A DNA stretch of 64,000 bases from Branchiostoma floridae (GCF_000003815.2 NC_049986.1:2104696-2168695), one strand, 5' to 3'; positions 1-11,790 are shown, counted from the stretch's first letter. The notes: generated from the sequence alone by a model not told the origin. Translations and numbers: made by a program.

Positions 1-373
1 TGTTAACACCAAGTAAATGAGCAAGAATGACATAAATATGTTTGCAAAGTTGTTGTAAATGGTCAGACCAGGCAACATGCTTTTAATGATGCTATATGAC
101 GCATATCGTTGTGCTACGTATACGGAGAAGACTGTCGTAAATTTTTATTAGAATTATATAGAAGGATGTATTTGTATGTTAACAACTTAATTCCATAATG
201 ACAGTTTTTTTACATTACAACTGCATTAACCTATTAATTATTGTTCCTTTGTGCTATGTTGGTTCGACTCTATAGATGGCCGGGAACCACAAAACTCAAG
301 ACAAAACATTGCTTTAATTAGGAAATGTAAGTGGTCAGGAGAGGTGAAAAATGACTAAACTTACCGTGTGGTA
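1..373. other. gene-free flank
   Basis: AT-rich sequence with no convincing reading frame, exon or repeat structure. It is the flank into which the hAT-like MITE that follows has inserted. Confidence 0.5.
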
Positions 374-806
374 TAGGGCTGGGTATCGGTACAGTGTACC
401 GGTACAAAACCGGTTTTTCTTATTGGACCGGTCCAGAAAAACCGGACCTGAAAAAAGTAGGTGGACCGGATGTTGGACCTTTTAGAAAATTAACAGATTA
501 TTTGATCAGGCATTCACACGTTTTTGCGCTTGCAGGTGGAAGAAAATAACAAGAGCGAAGCAGATTATAGTTTATAGTCATTTCTACCAAGTTTTACAGT
601 CAATCGTACAGGTGCAGTTAGCGTTGTAGGATTTTAAAACGCCAGTGTGAGTCTAATACTCCACCAAACTGATTTCTTTATAGTAAAATGGACCATTGGT
701 ATGATTCAGACTGAATCAGGTCCAGGTTCAGGTCCGGACCTGGACCTGATCCTCTGGACCTGAACCGGACCTGGACCTGACGTTTCTGTACCGGTACCCA
801 CCCCTA
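374..806. mobile_element. hAT-like MITE with GGTACCGG-type ends
   Basis: The left end TAGGGCTGGGTATCGGTAC and the reverse complement of the right end, TAGGGGTGGGTACCGGTAC, form terminal inverted repeats with two mismatches over 19 bp. The flanking octamers GTGTGGTA (366-373) and GTGTGGTG (807-814) differ by one base, which fits an 8-bp hAT target duplication. The interior has no ORF and carries clustered GGACCTGG/CCGGTCC-type words near both ends, so the ends could fold. It is non-autonomous. The superfamily is inferred from TIR and duplication length alone. Confidence 0.7.
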
Positions 807-814
807 GTGTGGTG

Positions 815-2129
815 TATTGAACAAAAAATCCTTCAGTTTTGTTGTTTCATATTTTCTCTGGCCTTGGGTTTGAAACTTAGTAAAACTGGTTACAAGGAAG
901 TGAGAATGAGAATACATAAAAAGTAAATAAAACGTATCAATTTTTTGTACTGCATGTACTTCTATGACTGCCAAATAAAATACACGTAAAAGTACAAATT
1001 GAAGAGTTTTCATTTTTCCTGTAAAAAAAACAGGTTTTGACATGTTTTCAGAACTGCACCGTTTTGAAAAAAAAAACAGACCTCTTTTTTTCGACCACTG
1101 TGAAGTGTCTTTATTGCACGTTAAACATTAAAAATTTCATTAATTTTGTAAAGAACTGCCTTTTGTTCTGACCGCTGAACTGTTGATGTCAGGAATACAA
1201 ACTTACAGAACCTACTGTCATATCACTATCTGTCATCTAACATGCTATAGTCGTGATATTTGAGTGGTAGATATTCCGTAGGGCAGAGAGTAAGTGTCGT
1301 ATGTCTGACCCCTAGCGTTTGTCTACTGCATCCCCTCCATGCTGAAGCAGACCAAAGTTGCTGCACTCTGGCTCATACTAACGACACCACTGGACAAAAT
1401 ACAATACATGATGTCATATAACAGAAAACATGTAAACGGGAACATCTGATGTACACGAAACATCGGTGGACGATTGAACCACGGCAAAAAAAGCAGCTAA
1501 CATTGGTAAAAATACTGATACGAAATACTGGTTGAAATGCAACATAAGTGAGTTTTGAAAACGTTTGGTTACAAGTAAGCTGAGTTATCGCAAGAATTTG
1601 AGTGATAGCTTTAGATGGAAGCAAGGGGAACCTTTAAGTAATTAGTACACAGTAAATCCGTCAGATAAGGATTTTTCAAACATTTCTGAATTAGATTTTA
1701 AAATGTCTAACACAGACATGTTCAAAAGTCTGTCCATGAGGCGTCCCTAGTTTGAAAATTAAGGCATTTTTTGCACTATTGGATTATATTTGGATTCCAT
1801 TCGAAGCTGTCAAATCCATAAAATTCATTTGCAGTTATGACCACATTTCCACGTTCACCTACCTAGCCACGTACACCTACGTAGCCACTTTCCAGTTGGG
1901 ACCCTCGAATCATGGAAGGAATTCGTATAAAGATGGAAATTTTGCGCCAGATTCGTCATTGTGACGCAGCAGTCAGCCTTCCTGGGAGGTTGAAGGACTC
2001 CATCCCTTGATTATTATTGTTCCTTAGTCTGGTTTTCTGTAGCCGCCCAGGCGTCGTCCTTCTTCCGACTTTCAGGATTGTTTACATGTAGCTAAAAGCT
2101 GTTCTCTTGCATCACGTGGAATCAAATGT
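815..2129. other. gene-free stretch
   Basis: Only short frames of 60-83 codons with no recognisable domain, codon bias or splice-flanked exon. AT-rich non-coding DNA. Confidence 0.5.
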
Positions 2130-2216
2130 ACGCAAACGCACACGCAACCGCACGCGTACGCACACACTCACACACATACGCGTACGCGTACGCACACACA
2201 CATACACACAATTCAC
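2130..2216. repeat. CA/CGTACG-rich microsatellite
   Basis: Alternating purine-pyrimidine tract made of ACAC and CGTACGCGTACG words. Such alternation can adopt left-handed DNA. No coding content. Confidence 0.7.
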
Positions 2217-2230
2217 GTTCGATATAGCTA

Positions 2231-2306
2231 GATAACATACCAGAGGAGTTAGCTGATCGCAAACTATACCCCTCGGACAGCTAACTTCTCTGGCATGTTA
2301 TGTATC
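2231..2306. repeat. foldback inverted repeat
   Basis: The left arm (2231-2255, GATAACATACCAGAGGAG then TTAGCTG) pairs imperfectly with the right arm (2278-2306, starting CAGCTAACTTCTCTGG) across a loop of about 22 bases. It could be a tiny MITE remnant or the end of a larger foldback. No target duplication is seen. Confidence 0.6.
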
Positions 2307-2719
2307 CATATTTCTCTTACTTTCCAGCGACTCGTGGAGCCTGGTAGAGTCTGAGACTTCCATACGGACCTCATATGGACTTGAATATATATATACAATG
2401 TCTATTTATTTATTTATTCGGTTAAGTATGACGATAACCTAATTTAGCTATGATGATGAATTAAATAAACGAATATAGTAATGATAGCATCATGTTTATT
2501 TTCTGCTAAGTTTAACCATTTGCAATACACTTAGTTATGAATTACACGGAACCGATGGTACCTTGGCATTTGATAGAAGTGAGGGCACTCTGAGAAATAT
2601 ATCACTTGTCCAAATGTTTAATGTGATTTAGAAAAGCATTTAAGTTTTCTTTCATCCTCCCACAGAGAGGTTGACTATCGGGGTAATGCCATATTATATC
2701 TATTCCACAAGATTGCACA

Positions 2720-3035
2720 AGAAAAAAAGTGATTTTATCAAGAAAGCGACCGAAAATCGACATAAATAATACTATGTAGTGAGGTTAAAGCATTATGTAC
2801 ACTCACATGTAATACAAGTATCAACTTAGCTCAATCGGTAAAGCCACAGGTCTTCAGATCCGAAGGTCCCTGGTTCGAAACACCGAGAGTGGATTTTTTT
2901 TCTTTTTAAATATTGAAGATAATATACAAATATTCTATTTGTTTATTGATATCATATTTCTATATCTCATTTTTTATTATTTAAGAAAAAATGATTTTAT
3001 CAAGAAAGCGACCGAAAATCGAAATAAATAATACT
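2720..3035. repeat. long direct repeats bracketing a SINE
   Basis: About 52 bp at 2720-2773 recurs almost unchanged at 2983-3035. Both contain GATTTTATCAAGAAAGCGAC and end AATAATACT. They bracket the tRNA-like SINE. At this length they exceed the usual target duplication of a LINE-mobilised SINE (roughly 5-20 bp), so they may be a local duplication or an unusually long insertion duplication. Confidence 0.7.
2771..2985 (+). mobile_element. tRNA-like SINE, copy 1
   Basis: Contains a tRNA-like segment (about 2821-2893) with a good pol III A box (TAGCTCAATCGG, 2827-2838) and a partial B box (GGTTCGAAACA, 2872-2882). A T-rich tail with ATTGAAGATAATATAC follows. The segment is matched by a second copy at 6451-6660 that shares the same leader (ACTATGTAGTGAGGTTAAAG) and tail. 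The anticodon-arm region does not pair well, so it is not a functional tRNA gene. It is most likely a tRNA-derived SINE. Confidence 0.65.
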
Positions 3036-4500
3036 AGAAAGGCCGACATTTGCTTGGGTGCAAATACAGCATATTTCAGCCATACCCATTCCCACGCAAC
3101 ATTGGACTGTTCCAAGTCACCCTGCGCAAAAATGCAATATTTTAACTGTAAGTTATCCCCCAAAGAGAACTAATATTGTGAATTGATTCCAGGTCAAAAC
3201 AGAGCTTGCCCAATATGCCCCGGGCCCATATGGAAGAATATAATCTTCCACAGGAGCGCCTATGGATAACTGATTGGTTTTTAGAATTGCGGCAGCTCCT
3301 ATTTTTTCGAGAGTGAAAAAAAACGCATCTTCCATTAAGATTTTCATCATGAAATTACATGACGCCATTCAACAATTTCCACTTCGATAACTAGGTCTAA
3401 ATACCGTAATAATCTCCTTGTGATGTGGGTACATTTATTATTGCAGTGAACTTTTTTTTAAGCAAGTAGCTATAGGACATACATTTAATAATTGTCAAGC
3501 AGGTGCAGGTACTGTGTAGTAGGAGTGTTGTTTTTTTTTCAAGCTAAAAACTTCAATCTTCTTCTTGTTTTGTATGAGCCATTATAAACGGAGACGTCTC
3601 GAATTTTTACAAGAATTTTACCACTCTGTCGCTTCATTTTTTTTCTGAAAAATCCCAGGACCAACAAGTTAATTTGATTTGGCTTTATCTGTATTTTTCA
3701 TTTTCCTTCGAATTCCTTGTTAAGTATATACCCCTGCATACCACTGTTAAATTGTTTTACTTTGTATGCAATCCGCTGAGCCATCGGACGTAATCTTGTC
3801 TGAGTGTTATAATTTCCTGCTCGTAGCGTGCGAGACCTGGAGGATAGGTGTTTCTACCTTGTTCGGGGGTTTCTTTTCGGAGGTCAGTGGTGATACTCTG
3901 GTACTGGGAGTGTTTTATTGGGCTCAAACTCTGGCAGTTTAAAGTTACTTACAATTTGAATATACAAATTTTACGTCAAAAAAGAACAACAACAACACTA
4001 GAAGTACCTACATTTGTTCGGGAAAAAATACATGCATTCTCGCCACTGTCAAACTTACGTATCAAAACTAAACGCAAACTGTCCAATTTTCCCTGTTCAA
4101 ATCTGCCGAAAATGATTGATAGTGCCATGCGGAATGTTGGTAAAGTCATCGCCACTAACGTTCAATGCACGCGTACCGTCCGCTACCGCTCAAATGACCC
4201 TGTCTGAACTCCAAATCCTCGCAAACTACAATTTCAAACCGGGCACAGGGCACCATATGGCCACTGTAAGGCTGTAATGTGCATCTGTTTGTGTATATAC
4301 GGGATTGCAAGGCCCCGCTTATGAATATTAACTAGCATTCGCCTTTCTCGTCGCTGATTGGCTGGCGTCCATAAAGTAATTAACTCTCGCTCTCCCCAGA
4401 CCGCTGGCACCTGGCACGTGTGGGCTCTGGGGTCACTGGAGTTCACGGAAGAAGACCGAAAGAAAACCAATTTCCCCTCTGAAAAGTGCAGAAATTTATA
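3036..4500. other. gene-free stretch
   Basis: The longest open frame is 119 codons (3848-4207, plus), with low complexity, no domain and no exon signals. I see no supportable gene here. Confidence 0.5.
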
Positions 4501-4529
4501 ATTTGAAATTAGTTTATGCCAAAAATTTG

Positions 4530-4866
4530 ACTAGGATCATTTTACCAACTATCTAATGCCTATCTACACCAAATCTAAGGTCATTCCATTGTAATTCAAG
4601 GGAACAGGGGGCCACAATATACCGTTTAGGTCAAAACATGACCTTTAAACTTCAATAAAATCATTTTAGAGGCAGATATGAAAAAAAATGAGAAAAACAC
4701 ACCTTGGTATTGACCCACTCTACCCTTGTGCCAAATTTCAGGTCATTCAGTCACGGAACGACGGAGATGAATCGCTTTGAAGATTTGACAGGAGAAAGAA
4801 AGAAAGAAACATTACGAATACAATATATTTCACCATACCATATATGGTATGGCTGAAATATAATGA
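4530..4866. repeat. interspersed repeat with terminal hairpin, copy A
   Basis: Contains CCAAATTTCAGGTCATTC, a GAAAGAAAGAAA tract and a terminal hairpin TATTTCACCATACC/GGTATGGCTGAAATA. The same series of words in the same order recurs at about 6120-6447, so this is an interspersed family rather than unique DNA. No ORF. The terminal hairpin recalls Helitron-type ends but the required CTRR end is not evident. Confidence 0.65.
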
Positions 4867-4879
4867 CGGTTTAACCCAA

Positions 4880-5540
4880 AAATGAATCTTACAAAATTCC
4901 CCCGTTCAAGAATGGACTCCAGTGCACCCTATGTGAATTTTCACAATAGACCAGTCCAGAAATACTCCCACTGAAACCTTGGCCTTTTGAATAAGAAACC
5001 AAATCCAAAATTGAATTTAGCAAAAAAGGTCCCAGTGCATGAAAAGGTATAATAGACCAGTCTAAAAACACTTCCACTAAAAATTGAATTTTGAATCATC
5101 ACCCATTCAAAACTGAATTTGAAAAAATCCCCCTTCCGTGTGCAAAAAATGGACTCTTCCATGTAAAGTAGAGCAGTCCAAAAATAAATCCGCTAAAATA
5201 GGACTTTGAAGTCCAAAAAAATGGATTTTTAAAAAAGCCCCCCTCAATGCAAGGATGGACTCTTCCAGCACACCCATGTAAAATTGCAAATTAGACCAGT
5301 CCAAAAATAACCCTACTGAAAGACTTTGACAAACTAGAAGTCACCAAAGTCCAAAATATGAATTTAAAAAAAAATCCCCCCTCCGTGTGAGAATAGACTC
5401 TTCCAGCACACTTTCTGTAAAATTGCGAAATAGACCTGTCCAATAATACACCCACTGAAAGACTTCACCAGTCCAATGATGAATTTAAAAAAAATGAACC
5501 CCTCCGTGTAAGAATGGACTCTTCCAGATGACACCTGGCT
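4880..5540. repeat. diverged minisatellite, unit about 105-135 bp
   Basis: The words TAGACCAGTCC (about 4946, 5053, 5173, 5295, 5431 with variants) and ATGGACTCTTCCA (5150, 5252, 5393, 5515) recur in order, spaced 102-141 bp. About five to six degenerate units are present. The short ORFs here are by-products of the repeat. Confidence 0.7.
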
Positions 5541-5589
5541 CGCTGATTGGCTGCCACCTCCCCCTTTTTAGGATATAGATTCAGGCTAA

Positions 5590-6447
5590 GTGATTTGTTA
5601 CCTATCTAATTAGATTAAATAGACATAGATGCCAGTAGGTGCAATCTGCAGCTGGGGGTCAACGACCTTAAGGTCATTGACCCCTATAGCTATTGGAAAA
5701 TGACCCAAAAAATCACCAAATATATCATTTTGAAGTAGTTTATGACAAAGATTGTACATGTGTCATTTGAATAAATATCTACTGCACCTTTTTACCAAAA
5801 CTTAGGTCATTTGGTTTTAAAACCAGAGCACCAGAGCCAAAAGTGTACGTTTTTGGTCATAAAATGGCCAAATAATCGCAAAATTAAGCATTTTGTTGTA
5901 CAGTCTGCCTCAAGTGTTATTGAATCCATGTGCGCATATGTCTAGGGCACTCCTATACTAAATTTCAGGTCATCCGGTTCTAAAACCAAGGTACAGGAGC
6001 CAAAAGTGTCCTTTTTTGGTAAAAAAATGACCAAAAAATCGCAAAAATAAGCATTTCCTTATACTGTACACCAAAACTGATATTGAATCTATATGGGGGA
6101 CTTATCAAGGCACATCTGTGCCAAATTTCAGCTCATTCGGTTATAATACCAGGGTACAGGGGGCCCAAATATACAGTTTTGGTCTTAAGATGACCAAAAA
6201 ACCTTAATAAAATCATTTAAGAGACAGATATGGAAAAAATGAAAAAAAACGCCCGAGGGTATTGGCCCACTCTACCCTTGTGCCAAATTTCAAGTCATTC
6301 GGTTGAGGAACAACGGAGATACCGTGTTCTGAAGATTTGACAGGAGAAAGAAAGAAAGAAGAAACATTACGAATACAATATATTTCACCATACCTATGGT
6401 ATGGCTGAGATATAAATATTTCACCATACCTATGGTATGGCTGAAAT
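5590..6447. repeat. interspersed repeat with internal ~150-bp units and terminal hairpins, copy B
   Basis: Three to four diverged units each carry a version of AAATTTCAGGTCATTCGGTT, a CCAGGGTACAGG-like word and AAAATGACCAAAAAATCGC. The last part matches copy A (4530-4866). The end carries two successive hairpins, both TTTCACCATACC/GGTATGGCTGA, at 6380-6447. A SINE copy begins a few bases later. Non-coding. Confidence 0.65.
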
Positions 6448-6450
6448 ATA

Positions 6451-6660
6451 ACTATGTAGTGAGGTTAAAGCATTATGTACACTCACATGTAATACACGTA
6501 ACAACTTAGCTTAAACGGTAAAGTCACAGGTCTTCGGATCCGAAAGTCCCTCGTTCGAACCCGGGAGTGGAATTTTTTTCTTTTTAAATATTGAAGATAA
6601 TATATAAATATTCTATTTATTTATTGATATTATATCTTTATATAGAACATTTTTTTTATC
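6451..6660 (+). mobile_element. tRNA-like SINE, copy 2
   Basis: Matches the element at 2771-2985 from ACTATGTAGTGAGG through the tRNA-like part and the TTTTTAAATATTGAAGATAA tail. The A box is degraded (TAGCTTAAACGG, 6507-6518). The B box is better preserved (CGTTCGAACCC, 6552-6562). The element abuts the terminal hairpin of the preceding repeat without the long flanking repeats seen at copy 1. Confidence 0.65.
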
Positions 6661-7369
6661 ATTTTAGTATTCATTTCATATATGCAAGGCCTTTGTCTTA
6701 TGAACATAGATTCCAAACCCGGCATTCGAATTTTTCTGTTCATGGTAATGGAAAATACCGTGCAGCGGCTCCTATGCGCGGTAAGATGATTCTCGCAAAA
6801 CACTCGCCACTAAACTACTATTCATGATGTAAACAGAGGCTCTTGATGTTGTTTGCATGAAACTCCATCAAAAACAGCGATCCTTTCTTACAGTAGCAAA
6901 TGCTCCATTGTTCAGTATCGACTTCATTCAGAAGTTTTCAGACAACACGGACGTGGAAAGTCACACCACTCGACACAAAAGTATGGAAATTTTCATGAAT
7001 ATTAGCAAAATTATCCAGGAAAGCAAGGAAGAAATGTTGTAAATGCGGAAACCAGTATAATAGAGATGAGGTAGCTGTTAATTGGTTTGGATATTTGTTT
7101 GACATTTGGTAGTCAATTTAGATAGAATCTTGTCACAGTGCTGATGGTGCTTTTTCAAGTGTACATAAGTACCTAAGTACTAGTATATTAATAGATTTTA
7201 TAATGAACTTATTGTACATTTTAAAATAAAGTTGTAAGCCAAGACCAGCTATTAAACAGTACTCCTTTCCAAAATAACAATTTTTCTTATAGACGCAACA
7301 GCCCTTGAGTGACTTTTTCTAACAGATTTTACTTCAAGAAAAAGACAGTTCACACTCATAAACGTAGAC

Positions 7370-7941
7370 GAAACGCCAGCTTTTTTTAAAAGCACTTGTT
7401 GTTTTACCATCAGGTCTCCAAGTTAGTGCAACTTTTGGAATTCTGTCGTCAGCCATTCTCAGAATGTGGCCAAGCCACATTAACCACCTGTGTGTAATTT
7501 CTGTAGTTATTCTTCTACATTCGGTTATTAGGTGCAGCTCTTCGTTTGTTATCTTGTTAGGCCAGAAGATGTTGCAAATTTTCCTAAGACAGCTTTTATG
7601 GAATGCGTCTAACTTCCTCATATCTGTCTTGGTGGCCCTCCAACTCTCAGCACCGTAGAGAAGGACTGATTTAAATTACTATTGTAGAGTCTGATTTTGG
7701 TCTTGCGACTGTACTGTTTCGATTTCCAAATGGTTTGCAGCCGGCTAAAGGACGCCCTGGCTTTGTCGAGTCGGCTTTTAATGTCTTTCCGTGCACCGTC
7801 CTGCGTACTCATCACACTTCCCAGGTAAGTTAAGACCCCTACGCCCTCCAGGACTTCTCCGTCTAAACTGATAAGAGGGATTGTAGGAGTGTTTATGTAC
7901 ATAACTTGAGTCTTCTTTGATACTCCCTCACACTGTATCAC
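7370..7941 (-). pseudogene. non-LTR retrotransposon reverse transcriptase, C-terminal relic
   Basis: Two minus-strand frames together resemble the region after the RT catalytic core in LINE polyproteins of the endonuclease/RT type. The first (7941-7618) has LTYLGSVMSTQDGARKDIKS and RLYNSNLNQS. The second (7621-7334) has LRKICNIFWPNKITNEEL and RWLMWLGHILRMADDRIPK. A frameshift near 7665 separates them, so the copy is dead. It is also 5'-truncated, with no catalytic YADD box or endonuclease present. Family assignment rests on these motifs. Confidence 0.75.
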
Positions 7942-7949
7942 ATGTAATA

Positions 7950-9050
7950 TCTACTTTCTACGTTTTATGTGTGAGATATCAGTGTTCGTCAATTGTGTTG
8001 TCAGTTGCACAGCAGGGTGATAGAAATACGTCGTGGCGCATCATTTCCCCCAGCGATTCGTCATTTGTAAGTTGTCAGTTGCACAGCAGAATAATAGACA
8101 TACGTCGTGGGGCAATGTTTGGTGATACATGTATACGTGTGCATGCGTGTGTTAATTGCGGGGGCACATATGTAGTTGTTCTATTTCCACACCTGAGGTA
8201 ATTATTGTCTGGCAAATATATACTTGATTTGTCTAGCAGTTTGTATTCATCTAAAATTTACTTTTGATTGATTTTTGCTGCATCTTGCTAGTATTATAAT
8301 TCAATCTGTGTGGTAAATGATAATTTTAATCAGTAATGGATGTTATAGATAGAGTTTTGATTAACATTTCCAATATGCTTGATTTTGTATCTTTGGTTTC
8401 ATACATGTGACGACTATAGTAATAACTGAAATAATTAACATGAGCAAACAATGTATCCACATGTTCAATACATTCTGATTGATACGTGTATAGCTCTAAA
8501 ATGATACAGCAATGTTAGTCATTACTGAAATAAAAAAAAGAGCAGTTTTGATCAACATTTTTAAAATGCACAGATAAATACAATTATAAAAACTGGTCAT
8601 CATGATAGTTTAGATCTACATGTACAATTCCGAAATACTCACACAAATACATCTATGGCGACACCTCTACTCAAGTTATAGCTTGACTACTGCTTCGATG
8701 GTTTTGGTTCGATTTCTTAACGATACTGTGAAACTTGATTCTTCATTTAGTATTTTTCAGCAGATATACAAGTTTTTACCAACGATTTAACGGTGAATTT
8801 ATAGTCGAGATGTGTATATGGAAATAACTTAGATATTAATGAGTGGCTTGCACAGAGAAAATACAATTTGGATAACATATTACAAAGGACAAAAAATCCA
8901 TAATCGTGGTGTTTCAATTATACCATGGAAATAATTAGTTGTTAACGTTATTAGATTTTTGACTCATGTTATGATTTATACTTTTTCACGGCACACGTTA
9001 GGGGACATTGACCTGCTGAATCTACTCGATTGGTCCAAATTTACCATGGC
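7950..9050. other. gene-free stretch
   Basis: AT-rich, with only short frames. It would be intron of the minus-strand LRR gene if its later exons lie further left, but I see no further LRR exon in it. Confidence 0.45.
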
Positions 9051-9091
9051 AGGTTACAAACACCGCAAAACGAAATGTCCTTCTGACTTAC

Positions 9092-9512
9092 CTAGCCGGG
9101 AGATGCGGTTGTCAGGAAGGTAAAGATGGCCTAAGTATGGTAGACCGCGGAAAGCCATTGGTTGTATAGCTGAAACATTCGACTTTCGGATGCTCAGATG
9201 TTCGAGACGCCCGATGCGAAGCTGGTACAAAGATTGCTCAAGGAGCGTCGAAGAAGAGAGATGTTCGATCAAGACTGATAGGGTCTCTCTTGGGAAGTCG
9301 GTTGGTATAGCGTCAAGACACACGGGAAAGACGTATGTTCCTCCATGCCCAACCCAACTACAGGACGAACCCTTCCCATTTGGATTGGGGCAGCGACAGG
9401 AAAAGACCACTCTAGTAAAACAGTCGTCTGGGCATCGTTGGGACGCTTCTGGCTCGAGAAGTAGGTGATTGGAGACAAGAAGGAGCCAGACCAGTGTCTT
9501 CCGTCCAACCAT
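9092..9512 (-). CDS. first coding exon of an LRR-containing secreted or membrane protein
   Basis: I chose the ATG at 9512 (MVGRKTLVWLLLVSN...) because it starts a good signal peptide of about 24 residues. The more distal ATG at 9572 puts a charged leader in front. The mature part opens with a cysteine-rich N-cap (CPDDCF, SCRCPNPNGKGSSC, VCLDAIP), typical of an LRR N-terminal flanking region. Leucine-rich repeats follow (LEHLSIRKSNVSAIQPMAF, LGHLYLPDNRISRL). The frame is cut at a textbook splice donor: on the minus strand, GGCTAG then GTAAGT at 9091-9086. The remaining repeats and any transmembrane or signalling domain are therefore on later exons that I could not find to the left. Related to extracellular LRR receptors of the Toll/LRIG kind; exact class unknown. 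Confidence 0.75.
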
Positions 9513-9599
9513 CTTGGTGCTGTGCTTTATGGTGTAGTTCGTCTTGCGTCTGTACTTAATCATGAGGTGCATGAAAATATCACTTCCTGTTTATTCCCC

Positions 9600-10029
9600 C
9601 CTCCCAAGGCCACATCGATGTAATAAATAAGTCTGGTGACCTGTTCTACTTACTTATATCAATATAAAACAAGTGACCGTAGATATCTCTGTGACCTAAT
9701 TACGGTTTATGTCGGCTGTGATGTTTTCTGTGGTGTATGACTCGGTGTTTATATCGCAAACAGAACACATCACATCGACTTATACTAAAAAGTTACTTAA
9801 AATTTAACATACCTATCACTGCCAAATTTAAAACACTGTCCTGTACGCATCAACAGCAAAATCAGCGTCTTAATAGAAGGACGAAGTATCGAACGATACC
9901 AAATAAAAACAACCAGTCAGCTTCACATGGATATCTGAGACGCACATTTTAAAACGATGCCCCCCCCCCCCCCCCAATTAACAGCCGGGACATTGACAGC
10001 TGTGAACGGCTGACAACACGACATGCACA
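9600..10029. other. gene-free stretch with poly-C run
   Basis: Upstream flank of the minus-strand LRR exon, possibly its promoter region. A homopolymer of about 17 C lies near 9960. I could not identify a TATA box or initiator with confidence. Confidence 0.4.
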
Positions 10030-10560
10030 TAACCTCACATCTGCTTTGAGATAAGTAATTACCAATTACCACACGGCCTTTAGTTCAGCTCCTCCACAAT
10101 AGGGAGGAATAGGAAGGGGGGGTCTCAAATTATTACATCGATAATGAAAACAGCTACCGCGAAAAAAACACGATCCCAATGATCAAACACGTTCTAACCA
10201 TAAAATACATATGGCTGTCAACCGTGCAAAATTTTAACAGTATGCTACATATGTCAAACCAACCTCAATACTAGAAACGCAAAGCCGGAACGACATGGCA
10301 CAGCTGTTGTCATATTCCGACGAGGACAACATCTGCTTGACGATATCCAATTACCACAAGGCTTAACCCGCGATCATAACAAAAACTTGGGTCGCTGTAC
10401 CAGCGGGCGTAGGGGTGAATTCTGAAATTATTACATCCATGATAAAAACAGCTGCCGCGAAAAACAACAACGTGCATCATCGTTCAACTCAGTGCAGAGT
10501 ACCTGCCAAACCACATATGTTTGTGACAACGGGAACATCCAGATACAGATTGGAAGGCGC
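10030..10560. repeat. diverged tandem duplication, about 300-bp unit
   Basis: CAATTACCACACGG...TTATTACATCGATAATGAAAACAGCTACCGCG (first unit, to about 10170) is followed by CAATTACCACAAGG...TTATTACATCCATGATAAAAACAGCTGCCGCG (second unit, to about 10460). Order and spacing are preserved. No gene is seen in it. Confidence 0.6.
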
Positions 10561-10906
10561 GGCACAGTGACAAAACTAAATATAATAGCATTAATCAGCC
10601 GTCTTCTGTTTTCCGTACTGTCTACGGGGCTAGTAATCAGCAACGGCTGGCAATTAGCGACTCAGTATGAAAAGAAATGGGAAGTTATTTAAAGTGTTTA
10701 TTGAGATTAAAAATGGCCCCAGATAGCCTGCGATGGAGGCTAGCTGCTTTTTACGTGTTATAGGTTCATTAGATTAAATGAAGTCGAGACGATACGTGCA
10801 GTTCACAATCCTTTTATTTGCCATTTCTCTCCAAGATTTTTCCAGTCTCTCTCCTCTGTCAGACTCTGTCTGACCTGCCTTCCCCCAGTTTCTCCCCTCC
10901 GTAAAC

Positions 10907-11010
10907 CGGGGCTGATTCACTAACCTTAGGGGGCAATACCTTACCAACTGCTTTTCTCTATACCTTTCTCCTTATATAGCACTACTCTACTCCAAACTCA
11001 CAACACCTCC
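10907..11010. repeat. direct repeat, left copy (partner 13173-13275)
   Basis: GGGGCTGATTCACTAAC...AACTGCTTT...TATAGCACTACT...TTCCAAA occurs here and again at 13173-13275. The interval between them holds two separate MITEs, so the repeats may be the ends of an older duplication or of a larger element invaded later. Confidence 0.6.
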
Positions 11011-11068
11011 CGCAGTAAGATAAAGATCAGTTTTATCTTCTAACATATGTCGGTTAATAAAGGGTTAA

Positions 11069-11790
11069 TGCCCCGCCCCGAGGTGTATATGGTGAGATAA
11101 TCCCTGNNNNNNNNNNNNNNNNNNNNNNNNNNNNNNNNNNNNNNNNNNNNNNNNNNNNNNNNNNNNNNNNNNNNNNNNNNNNNNNNNNNNNNNNNNNNNN
11201 NNNNNNNNNNNNNNNNNNNNNNNNNNNNNNNNNNNNNNNNNNNNNNNNNNNNNNNNNNNNNNNNNNNNNNNNNNNNNNNNNNNNNNNNNNNNNNNNNNNN
11301 NNNNNNNNNNNNNNNNNNNNNNNNNNNNNNNNNNNNNNNNNNNNNNNNNNNNNNNNNNNNNNNNNNNNNNNNNNNNNNNNNNNNNNNNNNNNNNNNNNNN
11401 NNNNNNNNNNNNNNNNNNNNNNNNNNNNNNNNNNNNNNNNNNNNNNNNNNNNNNNNNNNNNNNNNNNNNNNNNNNNNNNNNNNNNNNNNNNNNNNNNNNN
11501 NNNNNNNNNNNNNNNNNNNNNNNNNNNNNNNNNNNNNNNNNNNNNNNNNNNNNNNNNNNNNNNNNNNNNNNNNNNNNNNNNNNNNNNNNNNNNNNNNNNN
11601 NNNNNNNNNNNNNNNNNNNNNNNNNNNNNNNNNNNNNNNAAAGGAAAATAAGGATAACGGATAGCTAAAAGAAAACATGGAAGAAAAAATAAGTAAGGGA
11701 TGAGCAATAAACAAGGTAAGAAGAATAGAAATGAAATAGAGAAAAAGAAAAAGAGGTGTGGACCATATACACAAAGGATAAGGCGGGGCA
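11069..11790. mobile_element. TTAA-flanked GC-ended MITE
   Basis: TTAA at 11065-11068 and 11791-11794 flanks inverted ends TGCCCCGCC...; both ends then share TGTATATGGT at slightly different offsets. The TIR also matches the small element at 19111-19210, showing a family. TTAA specificity fits piggyBac-like transposition, but the ends do not start CCC, so the superfamily is uncertain. Most of the interior lies in the sequence gap. Confidence 0.55.
11107..11639. other. assembly gap (533 N)
   Basis: Run of N. Open frames spanning it are artefacts. Confidence 1.

Noticed and set aside
2821-2893. Functional tRNA gene
   Set aside because: Pol III boxes are present but the anticodon arm does not pair properly, and the unit recurs with the same non-tRNA leader and tail at 6451-6660, so it is a SINE.
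3848-4207. 119-codon plus-strand frame
   Set aside because: No domain, odd composition, no exon signals. Consistent with chance.
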